The notes: generated from the sequence alone by a model not told the origin. Shown: positions 1-8,263, counted from the stretch's first letter. The stretch: DNA of 64,000 bases from an uncultured Butyrivibrio sp. (GCA_946536145.1 CAMNEA010000006.1:1-64000), one strand, 5' to 3'. Program-made: numbers and translations.

Positions 1-269
1 ATCTTCTGAAGAAGTGTTCCGGCGATACATGCCGCAAAACCGATCATACGTCCTGCTGAAAGGTCACATCCTGCGGTTATAACGCAGCCTGCGATACCAA
101 GAGCGATTACAAGTCTTGAACTCATATTCATAAGAATGTTGAACAGGTTGTTGGCAGTAAGGAACCTGTCATTTGTGATACCTGTATAAATTACCAGGAT
201 GAACATAACGATGATAACACCGTTGTTGATAAGAAAATCTATAGCTTTCTGCTGTTTTGTCTTTACCAT
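1..269 (-). CDS. mglC: sugar ABC transporter permease, N-terminal part (partial)
   Basis: Reading from the ATG at 269 gives a hydrophobic protein that runs off the window edge. It opens with a basic segment (MVKTKQQKAIDF) followed by a membrane helix and the family-typical stretch TNDRFLTANNLFNIL, then a second helix ending in GCDLSAGRMIGF. This is the start of an MglC/RbsC-type permease, which forms the membrane channel of a sugar importer. It starts 18 bases after the ATP-binding gene and belongs to the same mglBAC operon. The substrate (galactose, methyl-galactoside or another sugar) cannot be fixed from this fragment. Only about 89 codons are visible. Confidence 0.88.
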   Translation of the reverse strand, partial: MVKTKQQKAIDFLINNGVIIVMFILVIYTGITNDRFLTANNLFNILMNMSSRLVIALGIAGCVITAGCDLSAGRMIGFAACIAGTLLQK

Positions 270-287
270 TTTTTTATCCTCTCCATA

Positions 288-1799
288 TTAGAACTGAGTA
301 GCGTAGCTCATAACTTTTTCCTGAGTCATTTCGCTCTCTTCTGTTATCTCACCTCTTAATTTACCGTTACACATTACATAAAGTCTGTCTGACATACCTA
401 AAAGCTCAGCCATTTCTGACGATATCATTATGATAGCCTTACCCTGTTTGGCCAAATCTGTCATGATCTCATAAATCTCATGCTTGGCACCTACGTCGAT
501 ACCTCTTGTAGGTTCATCCATGATCAGGATGTCAGGATCATTGGCAAGCCATCTTGATACGATAACCTTCTGCTGGTTACCACCTGACAGATTGACAATG
601 TGCTGCTGCATACTAGGGGTCTTAATACTCAGTTTCTGAATACTGTCCTCAACAACCTTGTTGATCCTCTTATGGTCAAGGACAAAACCTGCTGTCAAAA
701 ACTTGTTGTAAACTGAAACACCTACGTTATCCTTAATTGAAAGACATCCGAAGATACCGTTTCCTCTTCTGTCCTCAGTGATCATTCCGATTCCTGCGTT
801 CATGGCATCTCTCGGAGATTTGATCTTAACCTCCTTGCCATGGATTGTGATCGTTCCGGAAGCAAGATTTCTTATACCGAACAGACCTTCCATGAGTTCT
901 GTTCTCTGCGCACCTACCAGTCCGCCGAAGCCGAGGATCTCGCCCTTTCTTAAGTTGAAAGATACATCCTGGAATGATTTCTCATGGATTGAGGAAAGTC
1001 CCTTTACTTCCATGATGACTTCGCCCGGAGTTCTGTCTTTTGCAGGATAGATATTGGTGAGCTCACGGCCTACCATCTTGGCAATGATGTCATCAATTGT
1101 CATATCCTTTGCAGGCCATGTTCCGATATATGTACCATCACGCATTATGGTGATGTCATCTGCTATGCGCTTGATCTCATCCATCTTGTGTGAGATGTAG
1201 ATCATTGCAACGCCCTTTTGCCTGAGTCCCTCCATGATTCTGAAGAGGGCTTCAACTTCCTTATCTGAAAGAGAAGATGTAGGCTCGTCAAAGATGATAA
1301 CCTTGGCATCATGTGAAACTGCCTTGGCAATCTCAATAGACTGCATCTGTCCGATGGACAGTGTGTCCAGCTGTGCCTTGGGATCAAAGTCCATGTTTAC
1401 CTCTTTGAGCCACTTCCCTGTTTCTTCATACATTGTCTTGTGATCGATCACCTGGATCGGTCCGAATTTCTTTACCGGGAATCTTCCAAGGAACATATTC
1501 TCTCCTACGCTTCTTGCAAGAACCGGCTGCAATTCCTGATGCACCATGGCTATACCTTTTTTCATAGCCTCGTCAGGATTCTCTATTGTTGTTTTTTCTC
1601 CGTCTATAAAAATCTCTCCGGCGTCCATCTTATAAATGCCGAAAAGACATTTCATAAGTGTTGATTTGCCGGCTCCGTTCTCTCCCATAAGTGCATGGAC
1701 GGTACCGGGCCTAACTGCCAATTGTACGTTATCCAGTGCCTTTACACCGGGAAAGGATTTGGATACGCCCCGTAGTTCCAATTTATACTCTGATGCCAT
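288..1799 (-). CDS. mglA: sugar ABC transporter ATP-binding protein, MglA type
   Basis: The 503-residue protein has the double ATPase layout of monosaccharide importers. The first domain carries Walker A GENGAGKST (about residue 40) and the signature LSIGQMQ. The second has the usual degenerate P-loop region (GFGGLVGAQRTE, about residue 290) and the signature LSGGNQQKV, with Walker B ILIMDEPTRGID. Length matches the MglA/RbsA/XylG family. It energises sugar uptake together with the binding lipoprotein encoded upstream and the permease encoded 18 bases downstream. Lower expression than the binding protein is expected because a strong hairpin separates the two genes. Assignment to Mgl rather than Rbs rests on the binding protein. 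Confidence 0.93.
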   Translation of the reverse strand: MASEYKLELRGVSKSFPGVKALDNVQLAVRPGTVHALMGENGAGKSTLMKCLFGIYKMDAGEIFIDGEKTTIENPDEAMKKGIAMVHQELQPVLARSVGENMFLGRFPVKKFGPIQVIDHKTMYEETGKWLKEVNMDFDPKAQLDTLSIGQMQSIEIAKAVSHDAKVIIFDEPTSSLSDKEVEALFRIMEGLRQKGVAMIYISHKMDEIKRIADDITIMRDGTYIGTWPAKDMTIDDIIAKMVGRELTNIYPAKDRTPGEVIMEVKGLSSIHEKSFQDVSFNLRKGEILGFGGLVGAQRTELMEGLFGIRNLASGTITIHGKEVKIKSPRDAMNAGIGMITEDRRGNGIFGCLSIKDNVGVSVYNKFLTAGFVLDHKRINKVVEDSIQKLSIKTPSMQQHIVNLSGGNQQKVIVSRWLANDPDILIMDEPTRGIDVGAKHEIYEIMTDLAKQGKAIIMISSEMAELLGMSDRLYVMCNGKLRGEITEESEMTQEKVMSYATQF

Positions 1800-1879
1800 A
1801 CCGTTTTCCTTTCTGCTACACTCCGTTCCGTGAAGTTACCTTCTGTTTCCTCTTACAACCTTAATTACTTTTCAAATAA

Positions 1880-1910
1880 ATAGTGCGGGAGCAAATTGTT
1901 CCCGCACTAT
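1880..1910 (-). terminator. intercistronic hairpin between mglB and mglA
   Basis: An 11-bp perfect inverted repeat (1880-1890 with 1900-1910) lies between the binding-protein and ATPase genes. On the minus strand it is followed by only a weak T-rich stretch (TTATTTG). This looks like a partial terminator or mRNA-stabilising hairpin that sets a high ratio of binding protein to ATPase and permease. Confidence 0.7.
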
Positions 1911-1924
1911 CTTAAATCTCCTGA

Positions 1925-3076
1925 TTACTTAAGTGAATCAAGAACTGACTGTGCGTTGTCAGTTGTAACCTTTACATAATCACATCCGATGTAGTAATCG
2001 TTGCCTGCACCTGTGATGTAGTTGATAGCTGCATCAGCTGCACCGTGTGACTGAGCGATGTGATCGTTGAATACTGTACCTGTCATTGTTCCTGCAAGTA
2101 CGTCCTCAAGAGCCTCTGTAAGAGCGTCAACACCTACAAGGTAGATGTCCTCACCAACCTTACGTCCAGCTGCCTCGATTGACTGAAGAGCACCAAGTGC
2201 CATAGCATCGTTGTTGCAGAATACAACTTCTGTCTCAGGATGAGCTGAAAGTGAGTTAGCAACAAGCTGCTGAGCTGTAGCCTGATCCCACATACCAACC
2301 TGGTCGTCAAGCTCTTCTACTTCCCAGCCTGCATCCTCAAGAGCCTTAACTGAGAACTCTGTACGATACTGAGCATCAACGTTCTCAGGGTCACCTTCGA
2401 TCATGATGTACTGGATCTTGCCATCACCGTTGAGGTCAACTTTCTCTTTGCCAAGGTCTACAAGGATCTCGCCCTGCATTGTTCCTGACTGACGAGCGTC
2501 ACATCCAACGTATGTTACGTTCCAGCCGTTTGACTGCCATCTTGCTTCCTCGTCAGCATCGGGCTCACGGTTGATGTATACAAGAGGGATGTCAGCGCCA
2601 ACAACAAGATCTGTGATTGTAGCTGCTGATGAAGAGTTAACCGGGTTGATGATGAGTACGTCAACACCCTGTGTGATGAAGTTCTGAATCTGGTTTGTCT
2701 GTGTAGCCTGGTCATTAGCACCATCTACGATTGTGATGTTGTCCTTTGAGAAGCCCTGAGAAATGAGATAGTTCTCAAGCTCTGTACGGAACAATGTCAT
2801 GAAGTTGTCAGCGAACTGGTAGATACATACGCCAACCTTCTTGTCAGCGAGATCGCCGCTTCCTGCAGCTTCCTCTGTAACAGTCTCAGCAACCTCAGTA
2901 GCTGTGTCAGCAACTTCCTGAGCTGCATCAGTAGCTGTCTCAGCAACATCAGTAGCTGTCTCAGCAACTGTCTCTGCTGTCTGTGTAGCTGTATCAGCTG
3001 CACCGCTTCCGCAACCAACGAGCATTGACATTGTCATTGCAGAAACTGTTAAAAGACTTACCAATTTCTTTTTCAT
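1925..3076 (-). CDS. mglB: galactose/glucose-type sugar-binding lipoprotein
   Basis: The 383-residue protein has a lipoprotein signal with lipobox MLVGC (Cys22), then a linker of about 45 residues made almost only of Ala, Thr, Glu, Val and Asp, then a periplasmic-binding fold of the ribose/galactose class. DLNGDGKIQY matches the EF-hand-like calcium loop that characterises glucose/galactose-binding protein, and RTEFSVKALED and VFCNNDAMALGALQ are typical of the family. It captures the sugar outside the membrane for MglA/MglC and may also serve chemotaxis. The linker is coded by imperfect short DNA repeats (about 2870-3000) and probably acts as a flexible stalk. Start chosen by the AAGGAGG site just upstream. 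Confidence 0.92.
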   Translation of the reverse strand: MKKKLVSLLTVSAMTMSMLVGCGSGAADTATQTAETVAETATDVAETATDAAQEVADTATEVAETVTEEAAGSGDLADKKVGVCIYQFADNFMTLFRTELENYLISQGFSKDNITIVDGANDQATQTNQIQNFITQGVDVLIINPVNSSSAATITDLVVGADIPLVYINREPDADEEARWQSNGWNVTYVGCDARQSGTMQGEILVDLGKEKVDLNGDGKIQYIMIEGDPENVDAQYRTEFSVKALEDAGWEVEELDDQVGMWDQATAQQLVANSLSAHPETEVVFCNNDAMALGALQSIEAAGRKVGEDIYLVGVDALTEALEDVLAGTMTGTVFNDHIAQSHGAADAAINYITGAGNDYYIGCDYVKVTTDNAQSVLDSLK

Positions 3077-3123
3077 TTACTAAATCCTCCTTAAAAAAAG
3101 TTTAACTGTTGTTTACATGTGCC

Positions 3124-3132
3124 ATTATAGCA
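3124..3132 (-). promoter_or_regulatory. extended -10 promoter of the mgl operon
   Basis: The minus strand carries TGCTATAAT, an extended -10 with the perfect TATAAT hexamer, about 47 bases upstream of the mglB start. No good -35 is seen, as expected for extended -10 promoters. Confidence 0.6.
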
Positions 3133-3224
3133 ATGCCCTTTGTGCAAAAACATAGAGAATTCTTCTTTTATTCTTAGAAATCCTTTTATGTTTTTGCCAC
3201 ATTGAGGTGATTTACACAAAATAA

Positions 3225-3281
3225 GACACCCAAAATTGTGCATTTTCGCTTTTCGGAAACGTTTTCGCAATTTTGAGTGTC
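3225..3281 (-). terminator. inverted repeat after the transglutaminase operon
   Basis: Arms 3225-3238 and 3268-3281 pair over 14 bases with one mismatch and enclose 29 bases. On the minus strand the stem is followed by TTATTTTG. It lies between the end of the 3319-3780 gene and the mgl promoter, so it is read as a weak terminator. The loop contains an operator-like palindrome. Confidence 0.45.
3254..3267. promoter_or_regulatory. candidate LacI/CcpA-family operator (cre-like)
   Basis: CGGAAACGTTTTCG is a near-palindrome centred on CG, as bound by LacI/GalR-family repressors. It fits 11 of 14 positions of the catabolite-responsive element consensus. It sits about 125 bases upstream of the mglB -10, which is far for direct repression, so its role is uncertain. 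Confidence 0.35.
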
Positions 3282-3318
3282 GTCATTTTGTATTTTTTTA
3301 TGTGTTTGTCTTGTGTAT

Positions 3319-3780
3319 TTACTCTATTTCCATAGTTCCGTCTTCATATTTGATGATCCAGTACCCCTCTCCCGTTCCGCAGTCTTCGTGGTACTCCTTA
3401 TCAATTATTGAAGGCTTCTTCTCCTGTATGCTTTCCTTCTTATTTGTATCGGCCGCTGCGCTTTTCTCCACATACTCACCATCCAGGGCTGTAGTTGTCT
3501 GAGATTCTGAAGAACCACTCTCTTTTGGGAAAGAGGCTCTTACATCGGTTTCTTTCTTTTCTTGAATCTCTCCCTGCCCCGGCACTTCTTCCTGCAATAC
3601 CTGCTTATAGGTCTGCACGCCTGCGGTATCGCCTGCCTCACCACTTACAGCATTCTTAAGTGCACTTCTATAAGAAGGAACTGCTGTGTAGGCAACCAGA
3701 TTCAGTGTAAAGACAAGGATCAGCATGCCGATCAATATGAGGATAACCCTTAATGCTTTTTTCATCTTTTTTCCTACCAT
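3319..3780 (-). CDS. hypothetical single-pass membrane protein
   Basis: The 153-residue protein has a basic start (MVGKKMKKALR), one membrane helix at about residues 9-31, and then a polar, Glu/Lys/Ser-rich extracellular region of low complexity. It ends in a short ordered-looking tail (YWIIKYEDGTMEIE). I recognise no family. It starts 7 bases after the transglutaminase gene and is probably the last gene of that three-gene operon, so a role at the cell surface is likely. The ribosome binding site is weak. No catalytic motif is visible. Confidence 0.7.
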   Translation of the reverse strand: MVGKKMKKALRVILILIGMLILVFTLNLVAYTAVPSYRSALKNAVSGEAGDTAGVQTYKQVLQEEVPGQGEIQEKKETDVRASFPKESGSSESQTTTALDGEYVEKSAAADTNKKESIQEKKPSIIDKEYHEDCGTGEGYWIIKYEDGTMEIE

Positions 3781-3787
3781 CGTGATA

Positions 3788-4741
3788 TCAGAAGCTTACC
3801 GTCCAGCTGGCGGTTTTTTCTACAGGTCCTGCGGGGTAAGTGTCATAGGTCTGCTTGTAGTACCCTCCGTTCTTGGCAGCATTCATCTCCGTGTCAAAGA
3901 TATACCAGCTGTTGCCCATCTTTACCTCTGTCCATGCATGAGCTGTCCTTCCGCCAAGCGCAGACTCGATGGTTCCCACGCAGACTCTGCTCTCGTAGCC
4001 CAGACCTCTTGCGACATACGCAAAGGCCGCCGCATATCCGTAACAGTTGCCCTGTCTGTCTCCAAGTGTATTGGCAGCGTACTGCGCCGTCCAGTCCCCG
4101 GTTGGGACTTCAGTACTTCGTACATAGGAAGTGTTGCCGGCGATATAGTAAAACGCCGCTTCGAGCTGCTGAGGCTGAGTCATCGAGGATGTAGAGCTTA
4201 AATTTACCACTTCTGCAGCAAGTCCCATCAGCGTTGATGTCGGAGAAGTCACTCTCCCGTCTTCATTTACCCACTGGACGCCGTATTCGTTGTGAACAAA
4301 ATGTGCGCCCGGGATCTCAGACTCCTTGAGATTCCCTGCAGCCTGCGCTGTGATCACGGCTCTCACCTGACCCTTGATATCGTCCGGCACACCGGAAAGA
4401 GCGTTTTCTCCGATACTTACGGCTGTCGAAGGGATATAAGTGCCCGAAAGATGCGGAGGATATCTTAGAAGCTCTGTCCTTGCCTTATCGTAAAGGCACC
4501 CGCTATATGAGGAATAAAACGGATTGTCTTCGCTTACGCTGATCTCCTTAAGAGAGATCATATTCCTGAGGGCCGTGGCAGTTATCTCACTGACTTCTCT
4601 TCCTATATATATCTTGGTTATGGAGTCAATGTTCTTAAATGTACCGGAGTTTATTGTGCTCGTATCCGTCGAAGCATCTGATGTAATTGTGGAGGTACCT
4701 ATCAAAACCAGTACCAATATAACAGAAAAAAGTCTTTTCAT
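3788..4741 (-). CDS. secreted transglutaminase-like protein with BspA-type repeat
   Basis: The 317-residue protein begins with a signal peptide (to about residue 23). Residues 35-115 resemble a BspA-type leucine-rich segment (SLKEISVSEDNPFYSSYSGCLYD, TYIPSTAVSIGENAL). The C-terminal half is a transglutaminase-like fold with a complete Cys-His-Asp triad: Cys233 in GNCYGYAAAF, His268 in TAHAWTEV and Asp283 in YIFDTEM. Such secreted proteins act as peptidases or protein cross-linkers on surface proteins or peptidoglycan; the substrate is unknown. The gene follows its degenerate relative after 3 bases and precedes a membrane protein, forming one operon. Confidence 0.85.
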   Translation of the reverse strand: MKRLFSVILVLVLIGTSTITSDASTDTSTINSGTFKNIDSITKIYIGREVSEITATALRNMISLKEISVSEDNPFYSSYSGCLYDKARTELLRYPPHLSGTYIPSTAVSIGENALSGVPDDIKGQVRAVITAQAAGNLKESEIPGAHFVHNEYGVQWVNEDGRVTSPTSTLMGLAAEVVNLSSTSSMTQPQQLEAAFYYIAGNTSYVRSTEVPTGDWTAQYAANTLGDRQGNCYGYAAAFAYVARGLGYESRVCVGTIESALGGRTAHAWTEVKMGNSWYIFDTEMNAAKNGGYYKQTYDTYPAGPVEKTASWTVSF

Positions 4742-4744
4742 TTT

Positions 4745-5803
4745 TCAGTTCACCTTATTGTACTGGTGGTCTTCGTATATTCTGCCCTGTCCGTCGATGT
4801 ACTGAGGAACTGTATTGATTATGTCGCTCTCGGTAGCACTCTTGCTATAGCTCTGAACATCCTGCTTTTTGCCCCCGTCGTTGGGATGCTTACCGTAGCC
4901 TGCCTGTCCAAGTATCGCGTCCGCATAGGCCTCGTGATTGTCACATACTACCTGGCACCACTGGTCATCCCACTTGTTGGCGTTTACATGCACCCATTTA
5001 AGAGGCGGATATTCTGTTACCTTTTTCTGTTTGCCGGTCGTATTTGACTGAGCTTCTTCCCTTGCCTTGGCGTTGGCATCCTGGCAGAGCTGGTCGAGGT
5101 AATCGAGCACAAGACCCAGCGCCCTTGTCGCGCCTGCACTCGAATACTCATGTCCCACAAACACGCCATAAGCAGTCCTGTAGATCTTACCCTCAGTCGT
5201 AAATGTTCCAAGGTCGCAGTATGCCTTTACAATTCCTGTCGCATAGGCAACCATATCGATCTGATTGGCACTTCCTCCTGCTGTGACCTGGTCAAAGACA
5301 TTTTGCGCTATCTGTTTGGCAACGCTTCTTGCCTGGTCTTCCTGATCCCTCGTCATACCGCCGTTGCTGTGTATTTCTCCGGGTATGACTATCATCTCAT
5401 CCTTCTTTTCCTTGGTCTTTTTACTGGTCGGAACAACATACTCATAACTGTTGCTGCCGATTCTCGCATCCCTTACAACCAGTTTGTTACAGACGCGCTT
5501 CTCATTTTTGCCAAAATTCACCCAGTGCTCAATAAGCTTATCGGGATCTGCCCCGAAGGCATCCCTTAGATCCGCATAGTTAAGGTAATAATAGACCGGA
5601 TTGTAGCCGTCCTGAACAGCGTAGTCGACATTGTTATACTTTGTCGTTCCCTTTCTGAGCGTCTCGTACGCATCCTCTGCGATCTCAACGCCTTCTACAT
5701 ACGCAGCTGCGGCATCAATCCTGTTTGGAGGTATGACAAGCATACTGACTGCTAAAGACAGACTTACCCCAATTTTCAGAAGACGACCAATACCTTTTTT
5801 CAT
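4745..5803 (-). CDS. secreted transglutaminase-like protein lacking the catalytic cysteine
   Basis: The 352-residue product starts at the ATG at 5803, behind a GAGAAGG site and directly before a clear signal peptide; a longer upstream reading has no such site. Residues 66-105 form a motif common in clostridial surface proteins (YNPVYYYLNYADLRDAFG, then HWVNFGKNEKR). The C-terminal region (about 200-305) aligns with the transglutaminase core: YGVFVGHEYSSAGATRALG sits where the nucleophile helix starts, but Ser222 replaces the expected Cys. WVHVNANKWDDQW fits the His region. It is either inactive and binding-only or a serine variant. It leads the operon with the intact enzyme 3 bases downstream. 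Confidence 0.72.
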   Translation of the reverse strand: MKKGIGRLLKIGVSLSLAVSMLVIPPNRIDAAAAYVEGVEIAEDAYETLRKGTTKYNNVDYAVQDGYNPVYYYLNYADLRDAFGADPDKLIEHWVNFGKNEKRVCNKLVVRDARIGSNSYEYVVPTSKKTKEKKDEMIVIPGEIHSNGGMTRDQEDQARSVAKQIAQNVFDQVTAGGSANQIDMVAYATGIVKAYCDLGTFTTEGKIYRTAYGVFVGHEYSSAGATRALGLVLDYLDQLCQDANAKAREEAQSNTTGKQKKVTEYPPLKWVHVNANKWDDQWCQVVCDNHEAYADAILGQAGYGKHPNDGGKKQDVQSYSKSATESDIINTVPQYIDGQGRIYEDHQYNKVN

Positions 5804-5852
5804 AAACACACCTTCTCTCCTGATTCTAAAGATACTTATGCATTTCTGCATC

Positions 5853-5881
5853 ATAATATTTATCGTCACGAACAAGACCAA
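5853..5881 (-). promoter_or_regulatory. promoter of the transglutaminase operon
   Basis: On the minus strand TTGGTC (5876-5881) and TATTAT (5853-5858) are separated by exactly 17 bases, about 50 bases upstream of the chosen start at 5803. Confidence 0.55.
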
Positions 5882-5941
5882 AGTTAATATATCTATATAT
5901 AGTTTTTTCAGATGATGTAAAAGAAAATGTAGTGCCTCATG

Positions 5942-7330
5942 TCATATCAGCTTCATTGCATCGGCAACAGATGATACCCCCACGATCTCGATGCCGGGAT
6001 ATGTCTTTTTAAGCTTTGGCAAAAGAGCTGTCGGCACGATACACTTTTTAAACCCGAGCTTAAGCGCCTCCTGCACTCTGGCCTCTGCCATATTTACAGA
6101 CCTGACTTCACCTGAAAGTCCTACCTCTCCAAACGCGATGACATTACTGTCTATCGGTTTGTTTTTGAAACTCGATATCAGCGCAAGACAAATGCCAAGG
6201 TCAAGTGACGGCTCTGCTATCCTCATGCCTCCGGCGAGGTTTACATAGGCGTCATACTCACCCATGGACAGCCCGACTCTCTTTTCCAGTACAGCCATAA
6301 GAAGATTGACTCTGTTGTAGTCCGTCCCATTTGCCTGTCTTCTGGGAAATCCGAAGTTAGTCCTTGTGACAAGCGCCTGGATTTCTATAAGTATAGGCCT
6401 TGTGCCTTCAACGGAGCAGGTGACGATGGATCCGCTTGCGTCAACCGGTCTTCCGTCCAGCATATACTCTGAGGGGTTGGTCACCTCAACAAGCCCCTTA
6501 TCCTGCATCTCAAATACGCCGATCTCGTTGGTGGATCCGAAACGGTTCTTGACCGCCCTGAGTATTCTGTAGGACGCATGTCTGTCCCCTTCAAAATACA
6601 GCACCGTATCAACCATATGCTCAAGGACTCTTGGTCCTGCCACCTGTCCCTCCTTGGTCACATGTCCCACAATAAATATGGAGATATTCATGCTCTTGGC
6701 TATGCGAAGGAGGACCGATGTGGACTCCCTTACCTGCGACACGCTGCCCGGAGCTGAGGAAACCGACTCATTGTACATTGTCTGGATCGAGTCTATAACA
6801 ACGACCTGGGGCTTAGTGCGGATCACCGCATCTTCTATATTGGAAAGATTGGTCTCACACATAAACTTAAGCCTCTCAAGAGCGCCCCCTATTCTGTTGG
6901 CGCGAAGCTTGATCTGCTGCAGCGACTCTTCTCCGGAAATATAGAGCACGTCCCTTGAATCCGCCGAGAGGTTCCCTGCAACCTGCAAAAGAATCGTAGA
7001 CTTGCCTATTCCGGGGTCTCCTCCCACAAGAATAAGAGAACCCTTAACGAGTCCTCCACCAAGTACACGATTCAGTTCTCCTATATGCGTGTCGTATCTC
7101 TCTTCTTCATTTAGTACTATTTCCGACAGAGTCTTGGGTGCCACATAATCGGAGCTGCCGCTTGTGGAAGTACTGCCTCTTGCCGCTTTCGTCTGCGGCT
7201 TGACCGTCTCCTCGACAAAGGTGTTCCACTCCCTGCATCCGGGGCACTGCCCCATCCATTTAGAGGATTCATATCCGCAGCTCTGACAGAAAAATACCGA
7301 CTTTATCTTTGCCACTTTTTTACCCGCCAT
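5942..7330 (-). CDS. radA: DNA repair protein RadA (Sms)
   Basis: The 462-residue protein has the complete RadA layout. It has an N-terminal zinc finger (CQSCGYESSKWMGQCPGC, residues 15-32), a RecA-like ATPase with Walker A GGDPGIGKST, the RadA-specific motif KNRFGSTNEIG, and a C-terminal Lon-protease-like domain without protease function. RadA is a DnaB-like helicase that promotes branch migration in recombinational repair and transformation. In many Firmicutes radA lies beside clpC; here an Hpt/receiver pair and a small orphan separate them. It appears to be transcribed alone. Confidence 0.97.
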   Translation of the reverse strand: MAGKKVAKIKSVFFCQSCGYESSKWMGQCPGCREWNTFVEETVKPQTKAARGSTSTSGSSDYVAPKTLSEIVLNEEERYDTHIGELNRVLGGGLVKGSLILVGGDPGIGKSTILLQVAGNLSADSRDVLYISGEESLQQIKLRANRIGGALERLKFMCETNLSNIEDAVIRTKPQVVVIDSIQTMYNESVSSAPGSVSQVRESTSVLLRIAKSMNISIFIVGHVTKEGQVAGPRVLEHMVDTVLYFEGDRHASYRILRAVKNRFGSTNEIGVFEMQDKGLVEVTNPSEYMLDGRPVDASGSIVTCSVEGTRPILIEIQALVTRTNFGFPRRQANGTDYNRVNLLMAVLEKRVGLSMGEYDAYVNLAGGMRIAEPSLDLGICLALISSFKNKPIDSNVIAFGEVGLSGEVRSVNMAEARVQEALKLGFKKCIVPTALLPKLKKTYPGIEIVGVSSVADAMKLI

Positions 7331-7428
7331 AATCTTTTTCTTTATAGTATATCACAATAAAAAATATGTTAGAATAAATATACAGATGCCCCTCAGACAC
7401 CCTAATCTTAAGGTGAATAAATGTTTGA

Positions 7429-7641
7429 ATTTTTGAGAGCGATCCAGCCAAACTTGCTGATGCCTACAGGGCACTCAGGGAATTGTCGGGGCAGATGGAC
7501 GATGATGAGATTCTTCGGATCATAGGAGATCTCAAGGAATACAGGCTTCCCAATGAGGATGCAAAGCGCATATCTTCTATTGAAAAAGCTCTTCGCACCT
7601 ATGACTGGGACAAAGTGGATGCAGAACTAAAGGGGCTGTGA
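7429..7641 (+). pseudogene. remnant of an Hpt/hybrid-kinase C-terminal module
   Basis: This plus-strand frame has no start codon in a suitable place and is closed upstream by TGA at 7426-7428. It translates to a coherent helical segment containing ADAYRALRELSGQMDDDEI, IIGDLKEYRLPNEDAK and TYDWDKVDAELKGL. This matches, residue for residue in pattern, the last 65 residues of the convergent Hpt protein (DAYAALSE, LGTYRLP, VDWDEMEELIKRGL) and of the large hybrid kinase at 27732-31523. It is a truncated gene end, probably left by an inverted duplication. An ATG at 7421 opens a different, short frame. Confidence 0.75.
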
Positions 7642-7675
7642 ATAAGTCATGCGACTTATTTCACAGTCCCCTTTT
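7629..7675. terminator. bidirectional hairpin formed by two homologous gene ends
   Basis: Arms 7629-7648 and 7653-7675 pair nearly perfectly around a 4-base loop. The left arm is the last codons and stop of the plus-strand remnant; the right arm is the last codons and stop of the Hpt gene on the minus strand. Both flanks are A/T-rich, so it can terminate the Hpt transcript. Confidence 0.7.
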
Positions 7676-8263
7676 AATCAGTTCTTCCATCTCATCCCAG
7701 TCCACATTCTTAAGAAGGCCGCTCAGTCTGTCTATCATTTCCTGGTCCTGAACGGGAAGCCTGTAGGTGCCAAGCTCCTCAAGTATCGATTCAACAGCGT
7801 CGTAGTCCATTGCCGGGATTACTTCTGAGAGCGCAGCGTACGCGTCCCGAAGCTCTCTTTCAGATATGTCCGTTCTGTAATCATCTTTTTTCTCCAAGAG
7901 ACCGCCAAGCTTATCCTTGTAGCTTCTGTACAGCTCAAGAAGATACCCGGTTTTCTTTTCTATGTAATCCCTGTCCCTGTTTCTGCCGGCATCCTCGAGT
8001 TTGAGAGCGAGCTCCGAGAGCTCTTTGGCTCCGATTATCCTGGCAGTGCTCTTTAAAGCATGAACCTTTATGGTGTAATAATCCAAGTCATCGTTGTCGT
8101 AGGCTTGCTGTATCTCTCCGGCCTTGTCGTCAATCGACATGCAAAAAGTCCTGAGGAACTTCATAAAAGCACTGCTGCCACCGCAGAACTCAAGTCCATC
8201 CGACACGGTTATCCCCGGGATTTTCTCAAGCATTTCAATATCACTGTTGTCAATGTTATCCAT
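7661..8263 (-). CDS. histidine phosphotransfer (Hpt) protein with C-terminal helical module
   Basis: The 200-residue cytoplasmic protein has an Hpt four-helix domain at about residues 25-125 with phosphorylatable His68 in VHALKSTARIIGAKEL. After it lies a separate module (about 133-200) with DAYAALSE, TYRLP and VDWDEMEE. The same Hpt-plus-module order ends the hybrid kinase at 27732-31523. The gene follows the receiver protein gene by 21 bases, so the two probably form a phosphorelay unit whose kinase lies elsewhere, possibly that hybrid kinase. It ends in the shared hairpin. The function of the C-terminal module is unknown. Confidence 0.88.
   Translation of the reverse strand: MDNIDNSDIEMLEKIPGITVSDGLEFCGGSSAFMKFLRTFCMSIDDKAGEIQQAYDNDDLDYYTIKVHALKSTARIIGAKELSELALKLEDAGRNRDRDYIEKKTGYLLELYRSYKDKLGGLLEKKDDYRTDISERELRDAYAALSEVIPAMDYDAVESILEELGTYRLPVQDQEMIDRLSGLLKNVDWDEMEELIKRGL

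Noticed and set aside
3254..3267. Firm catabolite-repression site of mgl
   Set aside because: Kept only as a weak candidate: three consensus deviations and about 125 bases from the -10.
3725..4201. Plus-strand frame of 158 codons
   Set aside because: It is antisense to the transglutaminase gene, with low-complexity composition and no start signal.
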